Assembly: GCA_947489325.1 (NCBI GenBank)
Contig: CANLDA010000002.1
Coordinates: 310,001-374,000, forward strand
Direction: 5' to 3'
Source: an uncultured Paracoccaceae bacterium
GTDB lineage: Bacteria > Pseudomonadota > Alphaproteobacteria > Rhodobacterales > Rhodobacteraceae
Length of the DNA: 64,000 nucleotides
Shown here: one piece after another, positions 13,730 through 22,918 of the stretch
Position numbering within the stretch: position 1 is the first letter of the stretch
Layout: every line of letters starts with the position of its first letter
Made by a program: the position numbers and the translations under genes
The notes under the pieces: generated by a model
Told to the model about the DNA's origin: nothing
What the model saw: the letters and a program-made list of their open reading frames with translations, nothing else
The model's database searches: none

Positions 13730-15334
13730 GTGACTGGCCTTATCAAAAAAGCGATGCGGTTGATGCGTCCAAATGGTTCGCAAAGTGCAGATGGTTCTGT
13801 TTCTAACCGGACCACTGCGCGCTATTTGCGTGACACGAAAAGCGGCGCGATTGCATCACGGGTAGCGCCGCTGACAAACAGCCGGGATGACATCCGGCGC
13901 GCTTGGTCGCGCAGCGCAGGTTTGGCCATGGACCTAATCCAGAATTCAGGCCGTCTGAAGGGGGCTTGTGACCAAGTGATTGCAGACACCGTTGGTGTTG
14001 GTTTGACCTTGAACCCTGACCCGGACCTGACCGGGCTTGGTTATTCGGATGAAGAAAAGGCTGAATTCATTCGGGTGTTGAAGCGCCGCTGGAAGGCGTT
14101 CTGGCACGACAAAAATGAATGCGACATGCGGGGCAAATTGAGCGGCCCACAAATGGTCGATATTGGCCTGCGGTGGGACATTGCCTTTGGGGAAGTCACG
14201 GGTGTCTTTGATTTCTTCGATGATACTGACCGCAGCCACTATGGCATTGCGACCGGAACAAAGTTGTGTCTGGTGCCACCGCAGAAGTTGGTGCAGGACA
14301 CCAATGCGCTTGAAGGGATGTTTCAGGGCGTGCGTCACGATGGCAAGGGACGTCCAGTCGCTTATCGTTTCGATACCAGTCTCGATGGCGCGCGCGCTAA
14401 ACGTGACTATGCGGCGTTCGATACAGATGGCCGACCGATGGTCATGCACATTTTTGACCCGATGGACGCCACGGATGTCCGGGGGATATCAAAACTGGCA
14501 CCTGCATTTCGCAAACACATTCAGGCTGAAATGCTGGATGATGCGACCCTGCAAATGGCGTTGCTGCAAACCATCTTCGCCATCACATTGACTTCGGAAA
14601 CGCCAAGCGCTGACGCATATGAAGCCTTGGAAGTCCTGAAGGAACAGGGTGGCGACGGGATTGAATACGGCAAGGAATATCTTGGCTATTTGGCAGGAAG
14701 TCTGGATGCAGCGGCTGACAGTCGAATTTCGGTTGGTGCTGACCCGCAAGTTTCGCACTTAGGACCGGGACAAAAACTCGGCTTGGAAACGGCCAATGTT
14801 CCAGGCAAGGATTTCCTGCCATTCTCGAACAGCCTTGCGCGTGACATGGCGCGCACTATTGGGTGTTCATACGGCGGTTTGACCATGGATTACACTGATG
14901 CATCTTATGCCAGTGTTAGAATGGAAACGTCGTCATTGTGGCCTGTTGTAACGCGTCGGCGCGAACGCACAGCCGCACCTATGTGTCAGGCTGTTTATGA
15001 GAACTGGTTGGATGAAGAAATCGGCGAAGGCCGTATCCCCTTCAAAGGCGGGTACGCGGCATTTCGTGCACATCGGAAACGTGTTTGCGTTGCTGCATGG
15101 CAAGGACCAGCCAAACCAACAGCGGATGATTTCAAATCAGCGAGGGCATCGACTGAACGTTTGCGCAATGGAACAAGTTCAATCGCTCAGGAAACCGGTG
15201 ATCTTGGGGTGGACCCGGATGCATTGTTTGAAGAGCGTCAGCGCGAACATCAACGTTACTTGGATGCTGGGATGGAATCGCCTTATGCCGCTAAATCCGC
15301 AGCACCTGTTGTTCAAGCGGAGGTAGTTGAATGA
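13730..15334 (+). CDS. Portal protein, lambda gpB family
   Basis: A 534-residue portal subunit forming the dodecameric ring at the DNA entry vertex. Typical features are RRAWSRSAGLAMDLIQNSG near the N-terminus, KGACDQVIADTVGVG, the HIFDP segment, and IGCSYGGLTMDYTDASYAS near residue 385. The probable start is the GTG at 13730, just past the large-subunit stop; an upstream GTG at 13712 is also in frame. It lies between terminase and the gpW-like gene. Confidence 0.9.
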   Translation: MTGLIKKAMRLMRPNGSQSADGSVSNRTTARYLRDTKSGAIASRVAPLTNSRDDIRRAWSRSAGLAMDLIQNSGRLKGACDQVIADTVGVGLTLNPDPDLTGLGYSDEEKAEFIRVLKRRWKAFWHDKNECDMRGKLSGPQMVDIGLRWDIAFGEVTGVFDFFDDTDRSHYGIATGTKLCLVPPQKLVQDTNALEGMFQGVRHDGKGRPVAYRFDTSLDGARAKRDYAAFDTDGRPMVMHIFDPMDATDVRGISKLAPAFRKHIQAEMLDDATLQMALLQTIFAITLTSETPSADAYEALEVLKEQGGDGIEYGKEYLGYLAGSLDAAADSRISVGADPQVSHLGPGQKLGLETANVPGKDFLPFSNSLARDMARTIGCSYGGLTMDYTDASYASVRMETSSLWPVVTRRRERTAAPMCQAVYENWLDEEIGEGRIPFKGGYAAFRAHRKRVCVAAWQGPAKPTADDFKSARASTERLRNGTSSIAQETGDLGVDPDALFEERQREHQRYLDAGMESPYAAKSAAPVVQAEVVE

Positions 15335-15600
15335 CTATTTCAACCACCGTTAAAATTGGCGCTGATACAATCGACATTTCAATGCCGTGTGATGTGTTGA
15401 CAGCTTTGAAGAAAATGCAGCTAAAGCTGGCCGTTGGGGGCATTCGGGAAACTGTTCGCATCGACGGTGAAGAAATCACATTCATGCGTGCCCATGATCA
15501 CCGACTGGCGTCATTGATCACGCATTATGAGAGTGAATGTGCCCGACAGGGTGGCGGAAAAAAGCGGCCACGTTTCGCAAAACGGTTTCGCTACACATAA
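15331..15600 (+). CDS. Head-tail joining protein, gpW-like
   Basis: An 89-residue protein resembling lambda gpW: a short helix (DVLTALKKMQLKL), a beta hairpin (RETVRIDGEEITFMRA), a second helix (RLASLITHYESEC) and a basic C-terminal tail ending near RFAKRFRYT. gpW plugs the portal and prepares the head for tail joining. It overlaps the portal gene by 4 bases. In lambda, W lies before B; here the order is reversed. Confidence 0.75.
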   Translation: MTISTTVKIGADTIDISMPCDVLTALKKMQLKLAVGGIRETVRIDGEEITFMRAHDHRLASLITHYESECARQGGGKKRPRFAKRFRYT

Positions 15601-15720
15601 AGTTCTGACACCTCAAAATGAGGTTCTGAGGCCCGAACGGTAAACATTAGAACCCGTCAAACCGGGGTTAGGCGACAAGGGCGCCAATGATCCCCGGACC
15701 CAATTCACAAGGAGACAGAA

Positions 15721-16788
15721 ATGGCCGTTTTAGTGGACGGCGAACTCATGCTTTATGGGTTCGTTGGCGATAATTATTGGGACGAAGGCTTTACTGACAC
15801 AGATGTCATTTATGCCTTGGCCGAACTTGGGCGGAATGCAGATGTTACCGTTCGTATCAATTCCGGTGGCGGATATACTGACCACGGGATCGCGATTTAT
15901 AATGCCCTTGCCGCGCATCAAGGGGAAGTGTCGGTAATCATTGATGCAATGGCCGCGTCATGCGGTTCATTGATTGCAATGGCTGGCGATACAATCACAA
16001 TGCGTGCCGGGTCTGAAATGATGATCCACGGCCCGTCTGGTTTCGCATTTGGAAAAGCCCAAGATTTGGAAGCATATGCGGAACATGCGCGGAATTTAGG
16101 GCGCGGCATGGCCGAAATCTATGCCGAACAGTCTGGTGAAGATGTCGAAGACCTTTTGAAAGAAATGGAAGGTGAAATTTGGCTAACGCCGGATGAGGCG
16201 GTGGAACGTGGCTTTGCGACAGATGCTGTGAAAGCCAAATCCACCAGCGTTGCGGCTTATGATTTTCGTCAATACGCAAACGCACCAAAACGACTCGTCG
16301 CAATGGCAAAGAAGAAAAAATGGTCTTTTGATGCCAAGGCGCAGAAGGCGGCGTCCGCTGCCAAACCCAAACCCAAACCCAAAGCCAAGGATAAGGAGAA
16401 ACCCACCATGGCAAAACCAACCGCGCCAGCGGTACCGGAAGCTGCGCCCAATACGGCTGCAGTGGTGTCTGCTGATGATGTGAAAGCCCGGATTAAGGCA
16501 ATCACAGAAGATGAGGCGGCGCAAGGCTGTGAGGGGCTTGCGAAGCATCTGGCATTTGACACGGATATGTCTGCCGCTGATGCCATTGAGGCATTGAAGG
16601 CAGCGGCAGGGGATACGCCTGCGCCTGTGGTCGATGATCCTGCGAACCCCAAAGACTATCAAGCGCGGCGGACTGCTGCGTCTCAGTTGGCGCAACCGGG
16701 TGTCGGAACTGTGCCTTCTAAACAACCCACAAATCAAATCGACACGGCCAGCATTTATGCAGCTCGTCGCGCGCAGAAAGGGGCATAA
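15721..16788 (+). CDS. Head maturation protease with fused scaffold (gpC/Nu3-like)
   Basis: A 355-residue protein. Residues 1-190 form a ClpP/S49-type serine protease: the INSGGG motif at about 47, the catalytic Ser in DAMAASCGS (Ser80) and the His in MMIHGPSG (His103). A Lys/Pro-rich linker follows, then a helical scaffold-like region from about residue 230. It processes portal and scaffold during capsid assembly and cleaves itself. An excellent internal ribosome site at 16393 suggests that the scaffold is also made separately. Confidence 0.9.
   Translation: MAVLVDGELMLYGFVGDNYWDEGFTDTDVIYALAELGRNADVTVRINSGGGYTDHGIAIYNALAAHQGEVSVIIDAMAASCGSLIAMAGDTITMRAGSEMMIHGPSGFAFGKAQDLEAYAEHARNLGRGMAEIYAEQSGEDVEDLLKEMEGEIWLTPDEAVERGFATDAVKAKSTSVAAYDFRQYANAPKRLVAMAKKKKWSFDAKAQKAASAAKPKPKPKAKDKEKPTMAKPTAPAVPEAAPNTAAVVSADDVKARIKAITEDEAAQGCEGLAKHLAFDTDMSAADAIEALKAAAGDTPAPVVDDPANPKDYQARRTAASQLAQPGVGTVPSKQPTNQIDTASIYAARRAQKGA
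16408..16788 (+). CDS. In-frame internal start for a capsid scaffold (Nu3-like)
   Basis: AAGGAG at 16393-16398 lies 9 bases before an in-frame ATG at 16408, codon 230 of the protease gene. It would give a 126-residue scaffold (MAKPTAPAVP to the shared C-terminus). Lambda makes its scaffold Nu3 in the same way from within gene C. Translation from this start is inferred from the signal. Confidence 0.65.
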   Translation: MAKPTAPAVPEAAPNTAAVVSADDVKARIKAITEDEAAQGCEGLAKHLAFDTDMSAADAIEALKAAAGDTPAPVVDDPANPKDYQARRTAASQLAQPGVGTVPSKQPTNQIDTASIYAARRAQKGA

Positions 16789-16791
16789 GAC

Positions 16792-17175
16792 ATGGAAGCT
16801 GTAACAATGCAAACCCGCAATCTTTCATTCCTTCTGTCAGAGGGTCCGGGACGAATTTCGCGAGCACAAGCAATCATTCCCGCAGGAACTGGTGTGGTCG
16901 CCGCAGGCACCGCAATTGGCGAATTGACTGCTGCTAAAGGCAGTTTTGTGCCATCACCAGATGCCGAGGTTGCGGGCATTGAAGGTGCCGAAGTGGCGAC
17001 TGCTATTCTGGCCTATGGCGTGGATGCGACAGATGAAGATGTGGAAGTTCTCATCATTGATCGCCTCGCCGAAGCCAAACTGCCGATGCTGACGTTTCAC
17101 GCGTCTGTGGATGATGAAACCAAAATTGCTGCCAAGGTCGCACAGCTTGACGCTGTCGACATTCGTGCACGGTAA
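16792..17175 (+). CDS. Head decoration protein, gpD-like
   Basis: A 127-residue protein of the lambda gpD (HDPD) type, which forms trimers on the expanded capsid. Diagnostic stretches are RAQAIIPAGTGVVAAGTAIGE and AILAYGVDATDEDVEVL. It starts 3 bases after the protease stop and precedes the major capsid gene, as in lambda. The first Met (16792) or the one at codon 6 could initiate. Confidence 0.85.
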   Translation: MEAVTMQTRNLSFLLSEGPGRISRAQAIIPAGTGVVAAGTAIGELTAAKGSFVPSPDAEVAGIEGAEVATAILAYGVDATDEDVEVLIIDRLAEAKLPMLTFHASVDDETKIAAKVAQLDAVDIRAR

Positions 17176-17189
17176 AGAGGGAAATTACT

Positions 17190-18182
17190 ATGTGGGAAGA
17201 ATTCACAATTGTTGCTTTGACGGCAACGTTGAACAATCAACCATTTGTGCCGGGCCAACTTGGCGCGCTGGATATCTTTGATGAAGAAGGTGTATCAACA
17301 ACCACCATCAAAATCGAAGAGCAAAACGGTACATTGGCGATCATTGAACCCTCTGCGCGTGGTGCGCCGGGACAAACAGTCGATGATGATGACCGCCGCT
17401 TGATTCCATTCGAAGTCGATCACTTTGAAATCCCTGATACGGTTCTTGCCGATGAAGTTCAGGGTGTTCGCATGTTGGGCCAAACTGACCAACTTGAAAC
17501 GGTGCAAAACCGAATTGACTCCAAGTTGGTTAAGCATGCGCGTAGTTTTGATGCGACCCTTGAACATCAACGTGTGGGTGCAGTGAAGGGCATTATCTTG
17601 TCTGGGAAGGGTAAGGTTCTTCACAACTTGTATGATCGCTTCAATCTTGCTGTTCCGGCGGCGATTTCACTCGGTATTGATAACCAAGTGTCAGGCATTG
17701 CTGGTAAGATCAAAAAAGAAGTGGTCTATTCCATGGAAGATGATCTTGATGAAGCGTATGATCACATGCATGCAATGTGTGGTCGCGACTTTCATGACTA
17801 TCTTTGGGGACAAAATGAAATTCGCGAAACGTTCCTTGCTGACAATCAAGGCTATCAATTGCGCGATGGCGCACCTGATGTTTTCCGTGCAGGCAAGGTG
17901 ACGTTTGAACGCTACCGTACCGGGAAAAAAGCGGCCACGGCTAACGGTGGAAATGCCTTTATCGCAGACAATGAGGCGCGCGTTTTCCCTACGGGTGTGC
18001 CTGATTTGTTTATCACACGTTTTGCGCCAGCTGACTTGGAAGAAACGGTCAACACAATCGGTCTGCCGCGTTACGCGAACCAGTACGCGATGGCCAACGG
18101 CAAGGGTCGGCACCTGGACTCGCAAATGAACGCGATTTCGCTTTGTACCCGTCCGGGTGCATTGCGCAAACTGACCATCTAA
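17190..18182 (+). CDS. Major capsid protein, gpE family
   Basis: A 330-residue HK97-fold capsid protein of the lambda gpE family. Recognisable parts are FEVDHFEIPDTVLADEVQGV, DSKLVKHARSFDATLEHQR, the GRDFHDYLWGQNE segment and the C-terminal GVPDLFITRFAPAD. The length is close to lambda gpE (341). The ribosome site GAGGG precedes the ATG. Confidence 0.93.
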   Translation: MWEEFTIVALTATLNNQPFVPGQLGALDIFDEEGVSTTTIKIEEQNGTLAIIEPSARGAPGQTVDDDDRRLIPFEVDHFEIPDTVLADEVQGVRMLGQTDQLETVQNRIDSKLVKHARSFDATLEHQRVGAVKGIILSGKGKVLHNLYDRFNLAVPAAISLGIDNQVSGIAGKIKKEVVYSMEDDLDEAYDHMHAMCGRDFHDYLWGQNEIRETFLADNQGYQLRDGAPDVFRAGKVTFERYRTGKKAATANGGNAFIADNEARVFPTGVPDLFITRFAPADLEETVNTIGLPRYANQYAMANGKGRHLDSQMNAISLCTRPGALRKLTI

Positions 18183-18210
18183 ACAGCACCATTTCAAAAT
18201 CACATAACAG

Positions 18211-18236
18211 AGGCCCGGTGCGAAAGTGCCGGGCCT
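18211..18236 (+). other. Stable hairpin after the capsid gene
   Basis: AGGCCCGG (18211-18218) and CCGGGCCT (18229-18236) are perfect arms with a 10-base loop. There is no T-run, so this is more likely an RNA-stability or processing hairpin protecting the capsid mRNA end than a terminator. Confidence 0.45.
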
Positions 18237-18294
18237 ATGGCTGCATTCTCATGCGTATGGGCGCATTGGAATTCAGCCACCAAAGGAGACAATC

Positions 18295-18843
18295 ATGGCA
18301 AAGGCGACAGCGAAGAAAAAGTGGGTAGCATTCAAAAGCAATGCGACAATTCCAATGGCGATTTTGGGCGAAAAAGAGGATCGCAAAGTTCAGGTTGGTG
18401 AAGTTATTGAGGTTCCGGCGACATATGCTGATCATGTTGTTCAGGACGGCTTTGCCGAGTTTTCTGATGCATTGACAGCAGCCACCACAAAAAAGCAGCC
18501 AAAGGTCGATGTGGATGCAAAGGGTAAAATCCAGAAGCTGGAAAAAGACCTGAAGGCCACGCAGGGTGCATTGAAAACGTCGGAAGATGAAGTTGCTGAT
18601 CTGAAGGTGAAACTTCAAGAAAGCGTAGATGCTGTGACCTCGCTAACTTCTGAACTTTCTGACGCAAACGATGCTTTGGCTTCAACCATCAGTGCGGCGA
18701 AATCCCCAGAAGTGGTGGATGCTGAAGCGCGTGTTGCGGACGCACAAGCTGCGTTAGATGCTGTTGGGCTGGGTAAGCCAGCAGGCCCTGAGATTGCGGC
18801 TCTGCAATCAGCACAGCAAGCCTTGGCAGAACTACAAAGCTAA
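18295..18843 (+). CDS. Head protein in the FI position, coiled coil
   Basis: A 182-residue protein. Residues 1-60 form a small beta domain (KKKWVAFKSNATIPMAILG), followed by a long Lys/Asp/Ala-rich coiled coil (KIQKLEKDLKATQGAL, then TSLTSELSDANDALA). It occupies the place of lambda FI. I infer a role in head assembly or DNA packaging but see no clear homology. The start at 18295 follows GGAG and is preferred over 18226. Confidence 0.6.
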   Translation: MAKATAKKKWVAFKSNATIPMAILGEKEDRKVQVGEVIEVPATYADHVVQDGFAEFSDALTAATTKKQPKVDVDAKGKIQKLEKDLKATQGALKTSEDEVADLKVKLQESVDAVTSLTSELSDANDALASTISAAKSPEVVDAEARVADAQAALDAVGLGKPAGPEIAALQSAQQALAELQS

Positions 18844-18880
18844 TAATTGGTTATTCGGCCTTTTTGGTAGGAGGTGGCTG

Positions 18881-19258
18881 ATGTCGTTACGTGAAGAACT
18901 GGCTGAAGAGCTGAAAGAGGCGGTCGATGAGGAATGGGCCGAGGTCATCAAACTGCTACCTCAGAGCGATGGTGTTCCAGACGCCAATCGTGAACCGGTA
19001 CTTTTTGATGCGGTTCTTAGGACGGGGGATCGCGCTGTGGTTGGCATGCAGTTTGGGCGATCACGCGAAGCAAGCGGTGGCCTTTCCGCAGAGGGTGGCC
19101 AACTTAGAATTAACCGTTCTGCATATCCTGAACTGGTTATTCGTCAACATGACAAGATTGTTGCGCAGACACGTCACGGTGCGCCGATCTTTGAAATTTC
19201 ACAGGTGGATGATCGGTCGCACTTGCGCCTGATCTGTACATTGTCGGAGGCACGTTAA
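18881..19258 (+). CDS. Head-tail connector in the FII position
   Basis: A 125-residue protein. A helical N-terminus (LREELAEELKEAVDEEW) is followed by a compact beta domain with LVIRQHDKIVAQTRHGAPIF. Lambda FII occupies this place and is of similar length. The ATG at 18881 has a strong AGGAGG site. The stop overlaps the next gene (TAATG). The role is inferred mainly from position. Confidence 0.55.
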   Translation: MSLREELAEELKEAVDEEWAEVIKLLPQSDGVPDANREPVLFDAVLRTGDRAVVGMQFGRSREASGGLSAEGGQLRINRSAYPELVIRQHDKIVAQTRHGAPIFEISQVDDRSHLRLICTLSEAR

Positions 19259-20046
19259 TGTCGATTGCGAAAATGGCGCTGCGTATTTCTGCGGTGCAAG
19301 CCTTGAAAGCTGCAGGGACACTTGTGGGCGACAATGTCTTTGACAGTAAAATTTCCGCGTTTGATCACACTGCCGATGGGGATTTGAGCACGCAGCAGGA
19401 TCGGCCTTTTATTGCGGTATACACCGAAGGTGGTGATGCTCAGGAACTAGAACGCTCTGGTTTGCGCAGCAACGGGGATGTGACGCTGATTTTTAACTTT
19501 GGCGTCTCAATTTCGATGTTTGTCACTGATCGTGAGACAGGCGGGGCCACATTGGATGGCGACGGTGAATGGCTGCAGGCGATTCCGGCAACTGATGCGC
19601 AGTTTGAGGCGATCCTTGATGTGATCGAAGTCCAGATTTTGCGGGCGTTGGTTGAGCCGGACAATGCTTGGGCGCAGATTTTTGGGCGGTTTGTGTTTGG
19701 GTATGTCAGTAAAAAATCCCTTCGCACAAATAGCAAGATGGATGACGTTCGTATTGCGGCAGGTCAAATTCGTCTGACAGTGTCCACAATCGCCGATCCG
19801 ATCTTTGGTCAAGAGTTGCCGGCAGGTGGTCCATGGGCTGCATTGCTGGCAGCGTTTAACGCGGCAAACCTGCATCAATATCAGTTTATTGATGGCTTGA
19901 TCGGCGTGCCAAGTGGGGACGTCAGTGGGTCGCTTGAACGGCTCTTGGGGATCACGACTGAGACGGCTCATTCCCTTCAGTTGTACAATTTTGATGGTGT
20001 GCCGTTGGGGGTTACCTTTCAATCGTCACCGACCATTGACGGGTGA
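19258..20046 (+). CDS. Phage tail completion/terminator-like protein
   Basis: A 262-residue protein between the head and baseplate modules, where tail terminator or completion proteins lie. Early residues (FDSKISAFD, then RPFIAVYTEG) and the central VQILRALVEPDNAWA recall tail terminator-type alpha/beta folds. There is no firm family match, so the role is from context only. Confidence 0.5.
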   Translation: MSIAKMALRISAVQALKAAGTLVGDNVFDSKISAFDHTADGDLSTQQDRPFIAVYTEGGDAQELERSGLRSNGDVTLIFNFGVSISMFVTDRETGGATLDGDGEWLQAIPATDAQFEAILDVIEVQILRALVEPDNAWAQIFGRFVFGYVSKKSLRTNSKMDDVRIAAGQIRLTVSTIADPIFGQELPAGGPWAALLAAFNAANLHQYQFIDGLIGVPSGDVSGSLERLLGITTETAHSLQLYNFDGVPLGVTFQSSPTIDG

Positions 20047-20052
20047 TCGAGA

Positions 20053-20601
20053 ATGAATGGAATTGTTGATGAAATCGGCGATTTGCGCCGCCGCCTTTCG
20101 GCGCTTGAGCGTAAAAGCAACTCCATCGTTCGCTACGGGATCGTGCGAGAGGTAGATCCAGAAACCGGACGTGCCCGTGTTGGCCTTCAGGATGGCGAAG
20201 GGGGCGAATTTCTGACGCCATTCATTCCATGGCAAGAGGCGGCAACAGGTGCTGCCAAATCACATATGCCGCTGTCAGTCGGTCAAGCGGTCGAATTGAA
20301 ATCCCATACCGGGGATATTGTCGACGCTGTAATCCAAGGCAGTCTGAATTCAAGCGAGAATCCACGGCCTTCATCAAAAGGCGATGAATACGTCCTTCTA
20401 CAGGTCGGAGCGGCTTTGGTTCGTGTGGCCTCTGGGGGCGACAAAATCGAAATGTCTGTCGGTGGCGTATCCCTGACGGTCAGTTCTGCAGGCGTCGAAA
20501 TTGCAGGCGGTCAAGTCACACACAACGGAACAAACATCGGAGACACACACACGCATGGCGGTGTTTCTCCGGGTCCAAACAACACATCCACACCAAACTA
20601 A
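20053..20601 (+). CDS. Baseplate spike protein, gpV family
   Basis: A 182-residue P2 gpV-type membrane-piercing spike. An N-terminal coiled helix (LRRRLSALERK) and an OB-fold (IVRYGIVREVDPETGRARVGL) are followed by a narrow beta helix with a metal-binding tip, THTHGG, near residue 167. It trimerises at the tail tip. This marks the switch from lambda-type head genes to P2-type tail genes. Confidence 0.9.
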   Translation: MNGIVDEIGDLRRRLSALERKSNSIVRYGIVREVDPETGRARVGLQDGEGGEFLTPFIPWQEAATGAAKSHMPLSVGQAVELKSHTGDIVDAVIQGSLNSSENPRPSSKGDEYVLLQVGAALVRVASGGDKIEMSVGGVSLTVSSAGVEIAGGQVTHNGTNIGDTHTHGGVSPGPNNTSTPN

Positions 20602-20612
20602 GGAAAGTTATC

Positions 20613-20849
20613 ATGTCTAATGATATTGAGCACGATCTTGTTGAATATGAAGTCACCATCGCGCGGGAAATTGCGGGACAGTGGCGCAAGGTTGGTGAGC
20701 GTCTTGAGATGCACCCCACTGCGGCAAAATACTATCTGGCTCCGCTGGGGCGGGGTTTGGTGCGCGCAAAAGACAAAGCGGCGGCGGCACAAGCACCGAC
20801 AAATGCACCGCAAAAGACTGCGCCGAAATTGTCCAAAAAACAGGACTGA
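20613..20849 (+). CDS. Small protein between gpV and gpW
   Basis: A 78-residue protein with a helical N-terminal half (DIEHDLVEYEVTIAREI) and an Ala/Lys/Pro-rich tail. There is a good ribosome site, and it sits tightly between two baseplate genes. I do not recognise it; a baseplate accessory role is inferred from position. Confidence 0.5.
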   Translation: MSNDIEHDLVEYEVTIAREIAGQWRKVGERLEMHPTAAKYYLAPLGRGLVRAKDKAAAAQAPTNAPQKTAPKLSKKQD

Positions 20850-20854
20850 TCATC

Positions 20855-21244
20855 ATGGATATGGACCCGGCCACAGGCGAAGCTGTTGAGGGTTGGGCGG
20901 GGGTGGTGAAAAGCCTGCAAACCATACTGGCCACCCGCCTTAGCACGCGCGTGTTCCTTCGAGAGTTCGGATCACGTGTTGGCAACCACATCGACGCCCC
21001 GATGAATGATGAAAACATCCTATCGCTTTATGTTTCAGTGGCTGAGGCTATTGAGCGTTGGGAGCCCCGCTTTGATCTCAGTGGTGTTCAGATTGAGCCA
21101 AATTCTAGCGGTGTTTTGATCATGTCAATTTCAGGAACCTACGTTCCAAACGCGCATCTTGGAGACTTTTCAGTGGTCTCTGACAGTGCGCAGGTAATCC
21201 GTTTCCAAAGTGATCGGATTGAAAACTGGAGACTTGCCGCATGA
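20855..21244 (+). CDS. Baseplate wedge protein, gpW/gp25 family
   Basis: A 129-residue protein of the P2 gpW/T4 gp25 family. The diagnostic core is ILATRLSTRVFLREFGSRV, then EAIERWEPRFDL. It joins the sheath to the baseplate wedge. It overlaps gpJ by 4 bases. Confidence 0.88.
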   Translation: MDMDPATGEAVEGWAGVVKSLQTILATRLSTRVFLREFGSRVGNHIDAPMNDENILSLYVSVAEAIERWEPRFDLSGVQIEPNSSGVLIMSISGTYVPNAHLGDFSVVSDSAQVIRFQSDRIENWRLAA

Positions 21245-22197
21245 GCCGCTTTGCGTCGCTAGATCTATCTGCACTTCCTGATCCAAGTGCAGTGGTTACG
21301 TTGGATTACGATGCGCTTCTGGAAGCACGCCTTGTCGAGCTGCAGGCGCGTTTAAGCGAGGCGTTTTCCCCATCAAAGGTGGATGAAATCATGGCGCTGG
21401 CACGCAATATTGCGGCCAGCCCTATGCGGTATTTGAATGAAGCCGCCGCCGCGCGTGAGTTGGTGTTCAACAACAAGTTGAATCAAGCCTTGCGTTCAAT
21501 CCACCTCGCAACGGCTATTGGCACAGATCTTGATTTGATAGGTGCTGACAGGGGGGTGACACGTCGTATTCTTGACGACTCTGATCCCAAAAACGTGGTG
21601 TATGAGGGGGATGAGCCGTTTCGCGCCCGTATCCAGCTTGTCATTGAAGCATTTTCACCGCACGGCACGGAAGGATCATATGTTTATTGGACGCTGGATG
21701 CGGATGTAGACGTCGTCGATGTTGCCGTTTATGGCCCAAACCATGACGTTGTGCCTGCGGTCGAGCCTTCAAATGTAAAGATTGTGATTGTTGGTCGCGA
21801 TGGCGATGGCTCTGCGCCGCAGGATATGTTGGATGCGGTTTATCAAAACTGCATTCCAGACAAGCGACGTCCAGCAGCTGATCGGGTGGAAGTGCTTTCG
21901 GCCATATCAGTGCCATATGCGATCAATGCCGTTTTGCACGTCACAACGCCAGAGGCGGCTGATGCAGTGCTGGCTGCTGCAAATGAAACCGTGCAGGCCT
22001 TCATCAATAACCGTTTGCGCGTGGGTCGCAAAGTGTATCGCACGTCGCTGGCGGCGTCTTTGGCCGTTGCTGGAGTGGTGGATGTCGTTGTCGCAGAACC
22101 TGCTGTTGATGTTGAAATATCGGAATGGCAAGCGCCGCATTGCACTGGCGTGACGTTGGATGTTGAGGTCATCACGGGCGGGTGGCGTGATGTCTGA
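21241..22197 (+). CDS. Baseplate assembly protein J
   Basis: A 318-residue P2 gpJ-type wedge protein. Typical parts are ASPMRYLNEAAAARELVFN near residue 60, the GTDLDLIGADRGVTRR segment, and DKRRPAADRVEVLSA. The gene lies between W and I as in P2, with overlaps on both sides. Confidence 0.9.
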   Translation: MSRFASLDLSALPDPSAVVTLDYDALLEARLVELQARLSEAFSPSKVDEIMALARNIAASPMRYLNEAAAARELVFNNKLNQALRSIHLATAIGTDLDLIGADRGVTRRILDDSDPKNVVYEGDEPFRARIQLVIEAFSPHGTEGSYVYWTLDADVDVVDVAVYGPNHDVVPAVEPSNVKIVIVGRDGDGSAPQDMLDAVYQNCIPDKRRPAADRVEVLSAISVPYAINAVLHVTTPEAADAVLAAANETVQAFINNRLRVGRKVYRTSLAASLAVAGVVDVVVAEPAVDVEISEWQAPHCTGVTLDVEVITGGWRDV

Positions 22198-22918
22198 TCT
22201 GTCTGAAAGTTTACTGCCAGCCACTGCGCCGGACCTGTCTAAAGTTTTGGATTTGCTGGAAGGTCGTCTGTTATCGCTTCCTGTCGAAATGATCACAAAA
22301 GACCCTTGGAAAGTTCCTGTTCAATATCTGGATCATTTGGCATGGGAAAATTCCGTTGATGTCTGGGACGCGACCTGGACTGAAGAAACCAAAAGAAGAG
22401 CCATTTCGGTTGCAGCAGAAGTACATCGCTTCAAAGGAACGCCGCATGCAATCAAAAAAGCGCTCACTGTCTTTGGTGTTGAAGCTGAGTTGCTGGAGTG
22501 GTGGCAAGATAGTGGCTCGGGTGTGAACGGCACTTTTGACGTTCGGGCGTTTGTATCCGATGGACCGGGCATTCTGAATTCGGGTTTGTATGATGCCAGT
22601 ATCATCAATGCGATGCAGTCAGTTTTGAATTCGACGTCGCCAGTGTCGCGAAAGTGGGCATTGAAGATGGGGGTGAAAACGACCGCGCCAATGTATGTTG
22701 CGGCCTATTCGTCTGTGCGCATGATCGTTCGGGCCACGCCCTTCCAGCCGCCAATTCCAGCCGCAACCGCAACCATCGGCGTGGCGGCGGCGTCCTTTGT
22801 CAAAATCACTGCGCGCGCGGCAACGGGCGGCACTTCTGAAACCCCACCAAACGCCCTGCTAGGCGTGACTGGAGAGCCCATGATTGGCCTCTCTGGAGAA
22901 ATTATCGAGGTACTTTAA
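22190..22918 (+). CDS. Tail protein I
   Basis: A 242-residue P2 gpI-type baseplate protein. The N-terminal part contains LPVEMITKDPWKVPVQYLDHL, then LAWENSVDVWD and the conserved HRFKGTPHAIKKAL. The last 60 residues are Ala/Thr-rich and variable. The ATG at 22190 overlaps gpJ; its stop overlaps the tail-fibre start (TTTAATG). Confidence 0.9.
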   Translation: MSDLSESLLPATAPDLSKVLDLLEGRLLSLPVEMITKDPWKVPVQYLDHLAWENSVDVWDATWTEETKRRAISVAAEVHRFKGTPHAIKKALTVFGVEAELLEWWQDSGSGVNGTFDVRAFVSDGPGILNSGLYDASIINAMQSVLNSTSPVSRKWALKMGVKTTAPMYVAAYSSVRMIVRATPFQPPIPAATATIGVAAASFVKITARAATGGTSETPPNALLGVTGEPMIGLSGEIIEVL

